Assembly: GCA_019120375.1 (NCBI GenBank)
Contig: DWVE01000056.1
Span: forward strand, 8,034 to 72,033
DNA from: Allofournierella_A excrementavium
GTDB taxonomy: Bacteria > Bacillota > Clostridia > Oscillospirales > Ruminococcaceae
Direction of reading: 5' to 3'
DNA length: 64,000 nt
This document shows, piece by piece, positions 1 through 8,700 of this stretch (position 1 is its first letter; the number at the start of each line of letters is the position of its first letter). The notes beneath the pieces are model-generated. The model made no database searches and was not told the origin of the DNA. It saw nothing but the letters and a program-made list of their open reading frames with translations. Both the position numbers and the translations under genes were made by a program.

Positions 1-1977
1 CTCCATGATGGCGCCGATGGCGATCTGGGGGTCCTCCACCGGGCCGTAGGCGATGACCGCGCTGTTCAGGTAGGTCAGGCCCTTTTCCTTGTCGTAATAC
101 TCGGCGCGCTGGGGGCTGCCGGTCTTGACGGCGATGGTCATGGGGTAGTCCCGCAGGGCGCTGCTGTTCTTGGCGGCCCGGATCATGCCCTCTTCCACCG
201 CGTCAAAGGCGCCGATGTTGTCCTCCACCTGGGCCACCACCTCCGGCTCGAAGCTCTCCACCACCTCGCCGGTGTTGGAGTCGCGGTAGCTGGAGATGAA
301 GTGGGTGCGGTAGCGGGTGCCGCCGTTGGCCAGGGTGGCGGCGTAGGTGGCCAGCTGCACCGGGGTCACGGCGGTGTTGCCCTGGCCGATGGCGGCCATC
401 AGCTCAAGGCCCAGGGTGAAGTTGTCGTCGTCCGGGTCGGTGGTGCGGCCGGTGTACTCCGACAGCTCCACCCCCGTCTCGGTGGCAAGGCCCAGCGTGC
501 GGGCCATCTCGTTGAAGTTCTCGGCCCCTTCCCGGCGGCCCAGGTCGTAGAAGTAGGTGTTGCAGCTGTAGCCCAAAGCGTCGTAGAGGTTCAGGCTGGC
601 GCCGCCCACATGGCCGATGCCCTCGCACCGGGGGCCGCCGCTGGTGACATAGTAGTTATAGCTGGACTGGGCGCCGCCGCAGCGGATGGGCGTTTCGGTG
701 GGGGTGATGAGGCCGGAGAGCAGGCCCTCCAGCGCCACCGCCGGCTTGAAGGTGGAGCCCGGCGAATACAGGCCCCGCAGCGCCCGGTCCACCAGGGGGG
801 TGTTGGGGTCGCTGGCGTACTGCGCGGCGTTGGTGCTGCGCAGGTTCAGATCGTAGCTGGGGTAGTTGACGCAGGCCAGGATGCCCCCGGTCTTGACGTC
901 GATGACCACCACCGCCCCGGCGCTGGCCTCCTTGCCCTTGTACTGCTCGGCGGTGGCCTGCAGGTTGAGGATCTGGTTTTCCAGCGCCTCGTAGACCTTT
1001 TTCTGCAAATCGGCGTTGATGGTGGTCACCATGGTCAGGCCCGGCTGGGGGTCCTGGATGACCTCGGTGGAGATGATGACGCCGTCCTTGTCGCGGGTGA
1101 CCTGCTTGAGGCCGTCCTCGCCCCGCAGCTTGTCCTCGCCCACCTGCTCCAGGCCCGCCTGACCGATGGTGTCGTTCATGGCGTAGCCTTTCTCCTTCAG
1201 GGGGTAGCTGACGTTGCCGTCCTCGTCGGTGACCTTCCAGTCCTCGGCGTAGATGGGGCCCACATAGCCCAGCAGATGGGGGGCCAGGGTGCCGTCGGCA
1301 TAGACGCGGTAGCTGGTCTCGGTGATGTCCGCGCCCTCGCTGGTGAGGCCCCGCTCCTTCACGGTGGCCACGGTGCGGCTGCTCACGTCCTCGGCGAGGG
1401 TGAAGTTGTTGTTGTCGCTGAATTCCTCCAGCTCCATCTGGTAGCGGATGCCGCCCAGGATGCGCTGCCACTCGTGGGAATAGTCCTCCAGCTCATAGCG
1501 CTCCACCACGGCGGCCATCACCTGATCTGCGGTGGCGTAGGGCTGCTTGACCAGATTCTCCTTCAGTGCATCCAGCCGGCTCTGGGCGCGGGAGTCGTCC
1601 TCGGCGGCGGTGAACTCATAGTGGCCGTTTTCCGGCGCGCTGATGGGCATGGTGTCGTTCCACTCGTCGCCGCCGGCCTGCAATATCTCCACCAGCTCCA
1701 CCAGCGTCTCGTTCAAATCGCCGGTAAGCATCAGCTTGTTGATGACCAGATTGTAGCCCGAGACGTTGGAGGCCATGGCCCGGCCGTATTCGTCCACGAT
1801 CTCGCCGCGGGCGGCGGGGATGCTGAACAGGTAGTTGCTCACCTGCTGGGCTTTTTCCAGCAGCTCCTCCCCCTGCACCAGCTGGAACTGCACCAGACGC
1901 AGGATGAAGATGCCCATCACCACGGCGGTGGCGATGATCAGCGCGCCGAGGCGGCGGGCAAGGCTTTTTCGGTCCAT
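1..1977 (-). CDS. mrdA: Penicillin-binding protein 2, transpeptidase (C-terminus beyond window)
   Basis: Class B penicillin-binding protein that cross-links peptidoglycan during elongation as partner of the MreBCD/RodA machinery. The reading frame stays open from an ATG at 1977 to the window edge (659 codons). It has an N-terminal membrane anchor (about residues 9-30), a dimerisation domain with the R-G-E-I-V-D motif near residue 60, and the three transpeptidase motifs: S-T-F-K with nucleophile Ser at about 408, S-C-N at about 471 and K-T-G at about 618. The start is set by AGGAGG about 9 bases upstream. It is the last visible gene of mreB-mreC-mreD-mrdA, 44 bases after mreD. Only the extreme C-terminus is missing. 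Confidence 0.95.
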   Translation of the reverse strand, partial: MDRKSLARRLGALIIATAVVMGIFILRLVQFQLVQGEELLEKAQQVSNYLFSIPAARGEIVDEYGRAMASNVSGYNLVINKLMLTGDLNETLVELVEILQAGGDEWNDTMPISAPENGHYEFTAAEDDSRAQSRLDALKENLVKQPYATADQVMAAVVERYELEDYSHEWQRILGGIRYQMELEEFSDNNNFTLAEDVSSRTVATVKERGLTSEGADITETSYRVYADGTLAPHLLGYVGPIYAEDWKVTDEDGNVSYPLKEKGYAMNDTIGQAGLEQVGEDKLRGEDGLKQVTRDKDGVIISTEVIQDPQPGLTMVTTINADLQKKVYEALENQILNLQATAEQYKGKEASAGAVVVIDVKTGGILACVNYPSYDLNLRSTNAAQYASDPNTPLVDRALRGLYSPGSTFKPAVALEGLLSGLITPTETPIRCGGAQSSYNYYVTSGGPRCEGIGHVGGASLNLYDALGYSCNTYFYDLGRREGAENFNEMARTLGLATETGVELSEYTGRTTDPDDDNFTLGLELMAAIGQGNTAVTPVQLATYAATLANGGTRYRTHFISSYRDSNTGEVVESFEPEVVAQVEDNIGAFDAVEEGMIRAAKNSSALRDYPMTIAVKTGSPQRAEYYDKEKGLTYLNSAVIAYGPVEDPQIAIGAIME

Positions 1978-2021
1978 GGGCAGTTACCTCCTTTGCGGCG
2001 GGGAATGGGATGAGCGGCGGG

Positions 2022-2546
2022 TCAGTCGGGCAGAGCGAAGCGCCGGTTCACCCGGCGGGCGGCCCAGAGGCTGACGGGCGAAAGGGCGGCGGTGAACACC
2101 GCGATGGGCAGCACCACCTCGAAATAGCGGGCCGCGGCCCCGGCGTAGCCGGGCATGGCGTAGAAGAACAGAAAGTCCACGCCGGTGACCAGCACGGCGC
2201 ACACGCCGCTCACCAGCACGAAGTTCATGGAGTTGAGCCGCAGATAGAGGCTCACCAGAATGGCGGCGCCGAAGCAGACGCAGAGCATGCCCAGGCCCAG
2301 CAGGCCGCCGGGGCGGCCGGCGGTGAAGTCCCACAGAAGGCCGCCCACCGCGCCGAAGAAGGCGCCGGGATACTCGCCCTCGCACACCGCCACCGCAAGG
2401 CACAGCGGCAGGATGAACACCGGGCGTATCTCGCCCAGCACCAGAAAGCCGGGGGTGGTCTGGAGGGTGGCGGCCGTCAGAAGCAGCACAAAGTAGCTGG
2501 CCCATTTGCCGGCCAGCATCAGATTGCGCTTGCTGCGTGAGGTCAT
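2022..2546 (-). CDS. mreD: Rod shape-determining membrane protein MreD
   Basis: Small integral membrane protein (174 aa, normal length for MreD) of the elongasome, linking MreC and MreB to the wall synthases. The sequence is almost entirely hydrophobic, with about five to six predicted membrane spans and a short basic N-terminus (M-T-S-R-S-K-R-N). MreD sequences are poorly conserved, so the call rests as much on position (12 bases after mreC, just before mrdA) as on the hydrophobic pattern. It is expected to be co-transcribed from the promoter upstream of mreB. Confidence 0.85.
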   Translation of the reverse strand: MTSRSKRNLMLAGKWASYFVLLLTAATLQTTPGFLVLGEIRPVFILPLCLAVAVCEGEYPGAFFGAVGGLLWDFTAGRPGGLLGLGMLCVCFGAAILVSLYLRLNSMNFVLVSGVCAVLVTGVDFLFFYAMPGYAGAAARYFEVVLPIAVFTAALSPVSLWAARRVNRRFALPD

Positions 2547-2558
2547 GGCGCGTCCTCC

Positions 2559-3416
2559 TTACTCCTCGGAAGAATCAGAAGAATCATCGGTGACGATGAA
2601 CACATGGGTCAGCTTGTTGATGTCCGCCCCCGGCTCCACCACCGCGATGGTGGAGGTGCCGCTCTCCTCGGGCACCAGCTCCAGGATGGTGCCCACCCGG
2701 ATGTTGGCGGGGAACTCGCCCCCGAGGCCGGTGGTGATGATCTCGTCGCCCACCATGGCCAGGGTGTCGCGGGGGAGGTTTTCCAGCACGCACATGCCGT
2801 CGGCGGCGTAGTCCGCCGAGCCGTTCAGGTTGCCGCTGTCGCGGGTGCGGCTCACAAGGCAGGCCACATAGGACCCGGGCTGCAGGATGGTCATCACCTT
2901 GCTGCTGTTCAGATCCGCCTCCAGCACGCGGCCCACAAGATAGCCCTTGTCGCTGACCACCACGTCGCCCTTTTCCACCCCGTTCAGGGTGCCCTGGTCG
3001 ATGGTGAAGCCGCCGAAGCGGTCCAGCGGGTCGCGGCTGATGACAAAGGCCGAGGCGTACTGGAACTCGGGGTTCTCCTCCCGGATGTTGAGCAGGTCGC
3101 GGAAAGCCTTGTTCTCCGCCGCCAGCTGGTCATAGTCCACCAGCTGGTCCCGCAGCTCCTGGTTCTCCTGCTGCAGGGCCTCGTTCTCGGCGATTATCTG
3201 GTCGATGCGCACGTATTTGTCCAGCAGGCCGTCCACCCCGCCGCCCAGCAGCTGAGCCGCCTTCTGGAAGGGGGTGAGCAGCGCGCCCATGATCTCCTGG
3301 GGGGCGTTGGTCAGCCGGCCGTTGGCGCCGGCCCAGGCCATCATGCCCGCCAGCACCACCGCCACGGCCAGCAGGATCTTGAATTTTTTGGTGTAGAAAA
3401 AGTCGCGCATGGGCAA
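2559..3416 (-). CDS. mreC: Rod shape-determining protein MreC
   Basis: Bitopic scaffold of the elongasome, 285 aa. After a short basic N-terminus comes one membrane helix (about residues 11-29), an amphipathic coiled coil rich in Q, E and N (about 65-100), then the beta-rich extracellular domain with the family motif G-F-T-I-D-Q-G near the middle and V-G-x-V near residue 170. The C-terminus ends in an acidic Asp/Ser/Glu tail. It lies between mreB and mreD in the usual order. The intergenic stretch to mreB (3417-3528) contains several strong hairpins, described separately. Confidence 0.95.
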   Translation of the reverse strand: MPMRDFFYTKKFKILLAVAVVLAGMMAWAGANGRLTNAPQEIMGALLTPFQKAAQLLGGGVDGLLDKYVRIDQIIAENEALQQENQELRDQLVDYDQLAAENKAFRDLLNIREENPEFQYASAFVISRDPLDRFGGFTIDQGTLNGVEKGDVVVSDKGYLVGRVLEADLNSSKVMTILQPGSYVACLVSRTRDSGNLNGSADYAADGMCVLENLPRDTLAMVGDEIITTGLGGEFPANIRVGTILELVPEESGTSTIAVVEPGADINKLTHVFIVTDDSSDSSEE

Positions 3417-3462
3417 AACTCCTCGCGTTGCGGTGTGAGGGCCGGGGCCCTCAATTCAAAAG

Positions 3463-3528
3463 GCGGGCGGCGAAAAAACGCCGCCCGCGCACAGGCTTTC
3501 TGCGCTGCGCCGCCTTGTTTTGCGGCGC

Positions 3529-3530
<2 letters not shown>
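3463..3530 (-). other. Paired hairpins between mreB and mreC
   Basis: Two inverted repeats fill the mreB-mreC gap. GCGGGCGGCG (3463-3472) pairs with CGCCGCCCGC (3479-3488) around a loop of six A (six U in the minus-strand RNA). A second GCGCCGC/GCGGCGC pair lies at about 3508-3530. A shorter GAGGGCC/GGCCCTC repeat lies at about 3437-3452. None is followed by a minus-strand T tract, so they look like intercistronic stabilising or attenuating structures rather than a full terminator. Confidence 0.5.
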
Positions 3531-4545
<1,015 letters not shown>

Positions 4546-4615
4546 GTTGAATTACTCTCCTTTACACACACTCTATGAACGTATATGATGCGATCACGCA
4601 GATTTTTACTTCTAT

Positions 4616-4644
4616 ATTATAACCGCAAGCCCTGTGTTTCTCAA
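4616..4644 (-). promoter_or_regulatory. Sigma-A promoter of the mre operon
   Basis: Minus strand: -35 TTGAGA (4644-4639), 17-base spacer, -10 TATAAT (4621-4616). It lies in the 126-base gap between maf and mreB and reads into mreB. Confidence 0.8.
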
Positions 4645-4671
4645 GCGGCCGGGCGAAGTTTCGCATTTTGT

Positions 4672-5223
4672 TCAAAATTTTTGCAAAAGGCGGGCCAGAC
4701 GGGAGACAGGAAGCCCCATAATGTTGTAGTAACAGCCCTCGATCTCCTCGCAGAAGAGGGCCGCGGCCCCCTGGATGCCGTAGCCGCCGGCCTTGTCGTA
4801 GGGCTCGTCGGTGGAGATGTAGGCCTCGATCTGCTCGTCGGAAAGCGGGAAAAAGCGCACCCGGGTGGTGGCGGTGAAGGTGTGGCTCTCGCCTTCGTGC
4901 CACACGCACACGCCGGTGTGGACGTAGTGGTCCGACCCGGAGAGGGCTTTGAGCATGCGGCGGGCGTCCTCTTTATCCTTGGGCTTGCCGAACACCTTGC
5001 CGCCGCAGTCCACCACGGTGTCGCAGCCGATGACGGTGTCTTCGGGGTATTCCCGGGCCACCACCATGCACTTGCCGAAGGCGAGGTTCTCGGCGGTCTG
5101 GCGGGGGTCGGCGGCGGTGAGGGTGCTCTCATCAAAATCGCTGCCCACCACCTTGAAGTCGGCGGTGATGAGGCTCAAAAGCTCTTTGCGGCGGGGGCTG
5201 GTGGAAGCAAGGATCAATGACAT
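4672..5223 (-). CDS. maf: Maf family nucleotide pyrophosphatase
   Basis: House-cleaning nucleoside triphosphate pyrophosphatase (dTTP/UTP type) that removes non-canonical nucleotides; 183 aa. The N-terminal L-A-S-T-S-P-R-R motif (residues 4-11) is the Maf signature for phosphate binding. The catalytic Asp lies in the I-G-C-D-T-V-V-D motif around residue 65. The C-terminal G-x-P-V-x-x-L motif is present. GAAGGAG lies before the ATG. It is last in the zapA-U32-dut-DUF4321-maf run and sits beside the mre genes, a common Firmicute neighbourhood. Confidence 0.93.
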   Translation of the reverse strand: MSLILASTSPRRKELLSLITADFKVVGSDFDESTLTAADPRQTAENLAFGKCMVVAREYPEDTVIGCDTVVDCGGKVFGKPKDKEDARRMLKALSGSDHYVHTGVCVWHEGESHTFTATTRVRFFPLSDEQIEAYISTDEPYDKAGGYGIQGAAALFCEEIEGCYYNIMGLPVSRLARLLQKF

Positions 5224-5247
5224 AACGAAACGCTCCTTCGGTTTATT

Positions 5248-5493
5248 TCAGATGCGGGTGCGGGTGTAGGCGAAAATGGCCAGGCTGATGGTGATGATCT
5301 GGGCCACGCTGATGCCCATGGTGAAGTTGAGGTCCAGCTTGACGACGGACAGGTCCAGCACCGGGTGGAAGCCGATGCTCTGGGAGAAGGCCAGCCAGGA
5401 GAGGCCGGGCGTTCCGGCGGCGAGGCTGGCGATCATGGCCCCCAGCAAAATGCCGGAGAGGATGAAAAAGCAGAGCAGCAATGTGCGTTTCAC
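5248..5493 (-). CDS. DUF4321-type small membrane protein
   Basis: 81-aa protein with two predicted membrane helices: residues about 3-25, rich in small hydrophobics, and about 57-75 ahead of a final R-T-R-I. Length and pattern resemble the DUF4321 family found next to maf and mre genes in Firmicutes; no biochemical role is known to me. The start is taken as GTG at 5493, because GAAAGGAAG lies 9 bases upstream and the upstream in-frame residues have no hydrophobic or conserved character. It lies between dut and maf. Confidence 0.7.
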   Translation of the reverse strand: MKRTLLLCFFILSGILLGAMIASLAAGTPGLSWLAFSQSIGFHPVLDLSVVKLDLNFTMGISVAQIITISLAIFAYTRTRI

Positions 5494-5515
5494 GGGCGTA
5501 TCTTCCTTTCTTTTG

Positions 5516-5956
5516 TCACAGGCGGCCGGTGGAGCCGAAGCCCCCCTCGCCCCGCTGGGTCTCGTCCAGTTTTTCGGCGAAGGTGAAGGCACAGCGGGCC
5601 ACGGGCATCACCATCAGCTGGGCCACCCGCTCGCCGGGCTCCAGGGTGCAGGGCTCATCCGAGAGGTTCACCAGCCCCACCTGAATGGCGCCGCGATAGT
5701 CCGAGTCGATGACCCCCACCCCGTTGGAGAGGGTCAGCCCACGCTTGACGGCCAGGCCGCTGCGGGCGCACACCAGCGCCACATACTCCGGCCCCGGCAG
5801 CTGGATGGCCACCCCGGTGGGCACCAGCGCCCGGCCCATGGGCGGCACGGTGAGGGGCGCGTCCAGCACGGCGAAGAGGTCCGCCGCCGCCGCGCCCGCC
5901 GTGGCGTATTCCGGGGCCTTGGCCCCCGGCAGGGTCAGGGTGTATTTCACGTTCAT
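5516..5956 (-). CDS. dut: Deoxyuridine 5'-triphosphate nucleotidohydrolase
   Basis: Trimeric dUTPase hydrolysing dUTP to dUMP and pyrophosphate, keeping uracil out of DNA and supplying dTMP synthesis. The 146-aa protein shows the five family motifs: A-A-A-D-L near residue 24, A-R-S-G-L-A (motif 2), G-V-I-D-S-D-Y-R-G with the catalytic Asp (motif 3), G-E-R-V-A-Q-L (motif 4) and the C-terminal R-G-x-G-G-F-G-S-T-G (motif 5). Its ATG overlaps the stop of the upstream U32 gene by four bases (ATGA), implying translational coupling. Confidence 0.96.
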   Translation of the reverse strand: MNVKYTLTLPGAKAPEYATAGAAAADLFAVLDAPLTVPPMGRALVPTGVAIQLPGPEYVALVCARSGLAVKRGLTLSNGVGVIDSDYRGAIQVGLVNLSDEPCTLEPGERVAQLMVMPVARCAFTFAEKLDETQRGEGGFGSTGRL

Positions 5957-8067
5957 CTCGTTTCATCCTTTCCGGCCCCGGGGGCGCTGGGGGTCTTGAA
6001 GTAGAGCCCGCGGGTGAATTCCTCCGGCCAGCTCTCCCCTTTTTCCAGCGCCGCAAGCACCCGGGCGGCCTCGGCGGGCGTTTCCAGGGTGAACCAGGCA
6101 AGCGCTCCGTCCGCCGGGAGTTTTTTCAGCTTGTCCCCCATGTAAAGGGGCACGGGATTGTAGATCTGCCGCACTCCCCCGCCGCAGCGCACCGGGAATT
6201 GCCGGCGCTTGCGGTCGGTGAGCAGGCCCTGCTTGTCGCAGTGGGCGCAGTCGGTAACGTTTTGCAGCGGGCAGGCCCGGGTGATCATCAGCGGCAGGTG
6301 GCCGTACACGATGGCCCAGGTGGGCACGCCGGGTTCGATGGCCTCCATCTCGGCAAAGGGCGTCTCGGGGGAAACGGTGAGGGCCGAGAGGCCCAGGTCC
6401 TTCCAGCACAGGGCGGACAGGGGGTTTGCCACATTCAGGCCGAAGCCGCCATAGAGTTTCCAGCCTTTCGCCAGGGGCAGATGGCCGATGTTGTGGACCA
6501 TCACCCCGGCAAAGCCCGCTTCCTTCGCCTCGGCCAGGGCCTTGGCGGTGGCGGCCTCCATGCCGCCGAACATCACACGGGGGGCTTCCAGCACGGTTTT
6601 GGCCCGCAAGGCTTCCGGCACCTCCCGCCAGCGCAAAAGAGGCAGGACGACGCCCGCAAGGTCCCCGGGCAGGGGCGCGGGCAGCTGCTCCGGGCCTTCA
6701 AAGCGGGCCCAGAGCTGCTTTGCGCCCAGGGCGTGCCGCCGCGCTTCGGGCAGGCGGGCGGGGGCGCAGTTCCAGGCTTTGGGCGCGCTGCGCAGGGCCA
6801 GAAGCTGCTCCAGCACGGCGCGGCGGGCGTCGTTCCAGGCGGAGGCGGGCAGATAGCCCGGCTCGCCCTCAAAGCCCACGCTCTCGGAATAAAAAGGGGT
6901 GCCGCCGGTCTTGGCCAGTGCCTTTTCGATGGCGGGGCGCTGGCTGGCCCGGGCGGGCTCCATGGCCCCGGCCAGGGCCGCTTCGGCCCGGCGGCCCGCG
7001 CCGTCGGCGGCGGCCAGGGTGCAGCCGTTTTCGGCCACGGTGACCGTGAAGGCCACCGGCACCCGCTGGGCCTCCCGGCGGTAAAGCTCCCGGATGGCGG
7101 GCATGGCCGCCTTGCTGGCGGCGGTGTCCTCGGGGGTGCGCACGCCGAACATGGCGCCGCTGATTTTTCCCTCGATGTAGCCATTGGTGAAGCCGGAGCG
7201 GGAGAACACATCCTGCAGCTGCTGCTTATCAAAGGCTTCTCCCGCAAGGCTCTTGCGGCAGGCGTTGACGGCGGCGGCCACATACTCCGGCCCCCGCAGC
7301 CGGCCTTCGATCTTGACGCTTGCCACCCCGGCCTCGGCCAGGGCGGGCAGGCTGCCCACGGCGCACAGGTCTTTCAGGGACAGATGGGCCGCCCCGGAGC
7401 CGTCCGCCGCGAAGGGCAGTCGGCAGGGCCCGGCGCACTCGCCCCGGTTGCCGCTGCGCCCGCCCAGGAAGGCGCTCATGTAGCACTGGCCGGACACCGA
7501 CATGCACAGCGCCCCGTGGACGAACACCTCGATCTCGATGGGGCTTTCTTTGGTGATGGCGGCAATTTCGGCAAGGCTCAGCTCCCGGGCCAGGATGGCC
7601 CGCTCGAAGCCCATTTCCGCCAGCTGCCGCACCCCGGACAGGGTGTGGACGGTGAGCTGGGTGGAACCGTGGAGGGCAAGGCCGGGGGCCATCTGCCGCG
7701 CCAGGGCGGCGGTGGCCAGGTCCTGCACGATGAGGGCGTCCACCCCGGCCCCGGCGGCCATGCGGATGGTGTCGGCCAGAAGGCCCAGTTCGCCGGAAAA
7801 GGCGGTGGTATTCACCGCCGCGTGGACGCGCACGTCCCGCGCGTGGCAAAAGGCCACCGCCTCTTTCAGCTGCTGTGCGTCAAAATTGCCGGCGGTGCGC
7901 CGGGCGCTGAACTGCCGAAGGCCCAGATACACCGCGTTTGCCCCGGCAAAGACGGCGGCCCGCAGGGCTTCGCCGTCCCCCGCCGGGGCCAGCACCTCCA
8001 CCGAACGGCGAAGGCCGTATTTCTTTGCCAGGCGCGCGGCCTGGACGGGGTCCGGCTGCCCGGTCAC
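5953..8067 (-). CDS. Peptidase U32 family protein (RlhA/TrhP-like)
   Basis: 704-aa member of the U32 family. These are annotated as collagenase-like peptidases, but characterised relatives (TrhP, RlhA) act with an Fe-S cluster in tRNA or rRNA hydroxylation. The N-terminal barrel begins V-E-V-L-A-P-A-G-D-G-E-A and A-N-A-V-Y-L-G. The family signature runs E-V-F-V-H-G-A-L-C with further Cys in G-Q-C and G-E-C-A-G-P-C near residues 170-195. Extra Cys residues lie near residues 590-620 (C-P-L-Q, D-C-A-H-C, R-C). The GTG start at 8067 overlaps the zapA stop (GTGA), and its own stop overlaps the dut start. Confidence 0.85.
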   Translation of the reverse strand: MTGQPDPVQAARLAKKYGLRRSVEVLAPAGDGEALRAAVFAGANAVYLGLRQFSARRTAGNFDAQQLKEAVAFCHARDVRVHAAVNTTAFSGELGLLADTIRMAAGAGVDALIVQDLATAALARQMAPGLALHGSTQLTVHTLSGVRQLAEMGFERAILARELSLAEIAAITKESPIEIEVFVHGALCMSVSGQCYMSAFLGGRSGNRGECAGPCRLPFAADGSGAAHLSLKDLCAVGSLPALAEAGVASVKIEGRLRGPEYVAAAVNACRKSLAGEAFDKQQLQDVFSRSGFTNGYIEGKISGAMFGVRTPEDTAASKAAMPAIRELYRREAQRVPVAFTVTVAENGCTLAAADGAGRRAEAALAGAMEPARASQRPAIEKALAKTGGTPFYSESVGFEGEPGYLPASAWNDARRAVLEQLLALRSAPKAWNCAPARLPEARRHALGAKQLWARFEGPEQLPAPLPGDLAGVVLPLLRWREVPEALRAKTVLEAPRVMFGGMEAATAKALAEAKEAGFAGVMVHNIGHLPLAKGWKLYGGFGLNVANPLSALCWKDLGLSALTVSPETPFAEMEAIEPGVPTWAIVYGHLPLMITRACPLQNVTDCAHCDKQGLLTDRKRRQFPVRCGGGVRQIYNPVPLYMGDKLKKLPADGALAWFTLETPAEAARVLAALEKGESWPEEFTRGLYFKTPSAPGAGKDETR

Positions 8068-8408
8068 GGGCGGCTCTCCCGCAGGCGCTGCACTTCCTTC
8101 TGCAGGCGCTCCACCTCGCGGCGGGCCTGCTCGGCGGCCAGTTTGGCCTTGGCGGCGTCCTCCAGATAGTCCTTGATCTGGCTGCGCATGTTGTCGGCGC
8201 TGGAGGCGTTCTTCTGCAGTTCGTCCAGATAGCCCAGGGCCACCACCACGGCGCTGGCGGCAACGCTGGCCGAGGGGCTCTGGTTCATCAGTTCGTTCAT
8301 ATCCTTGTCCAGCCGCTCGGCCAGAGACTGCACATATTCCTCGGAGTCGGTGGTGGAGATCACATAATTGGACCCGCACACCGTCAGTTTCACTTTGTTC
8401 GCAGGCAT
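8064..8408 (-). CDS. zapA: Cell division protein ZapA
   Basis: 114-aa protein that cross-links FtsZ filaments at the division ring. The N-terminus (K-V-K-L-T-V-C-G-S-N-Y) is the typical ZapA beta-strand head domain, followed by the E-E-Y-V-Q-S-L-A-E-R-L-D helix and a long charged C-terminal coiled coil (about residues 75-112). The start is the ATG at 8408, with GAGGGAAG just upstream; an earlier in-frame TTG codon is too close to that ribosome site. First gene of the zapA-U32-dut-DUF4321-maf run. The 4-base overlap with the next gene suggests tight coupling. Confidence 0.88.
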   Translation of the reverse strand: MPANKVKLTVCGSNYVISTTDSEEYVQSLAERLDKDMNELMNQSPSASVAASAVVVALGYLDELQKNASSADNMRSQIKDYLEDAAKAKLAAEQARREVERLQKEVQRLRESRP

Positions 8409-8476
8409 GGTCTTCCCTCGCAATCGAATCTTCTTGTATGCAAAGCCGGGGCGCGCCCGGTTCTCTTTTATACGCT

Positions 8477-8482
8477 ATTATA
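8477..8482 (-). promoter_or_regulatory. Likely -10 box of the zapA operon
   Basis: Minus-strand TATAAT at 8482-8477, in an AT-rich patch about 70 bases before zapA. No good -35 match is visible at normal spacing, so the assignment is tentative. Confidence 0.45.
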
Positions 8483-8578
8483 ATATATTTCACCGGCGCA
8501 GGAAAGCCCATTTTTTGAAATTCCGCCCTCTTTTGGCTTCGCAAGGGCTGATTTCGGTTCCCGGGAACGGATTTTTTC

Positions 8579-8607
8579 TTGAAACAGCCGGCAAAACTTG
8601 GTACAAT
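8579..8607 (+). promoter_or_regulatory. Sigma-A promoter of glgP
   Basis: TTGAAA (8579-8584), 17-base spacer, TACAAT (8602-8607), about 95 bases upstream of the phosphorylase start. It is divergent from the zapA promoter within the 292-base gap. Confidence 0.78.
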
Positions 8608-8700
8608 AGAAAAGCATATGGACCGCTTTTCTCAAGGCCTGCGCCGCCCTTTCCCGGCGGCCGCGCCTTTTTGTCCAATACAAAACAAGGGGAGATACAT

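Noticed and set aside
301..2013. Long plus-strand frame opposite mrdA
   Set aside because: Antisense shadow of the PBP2 gene, which shows all three transpeptidase motifs on the minus strand.
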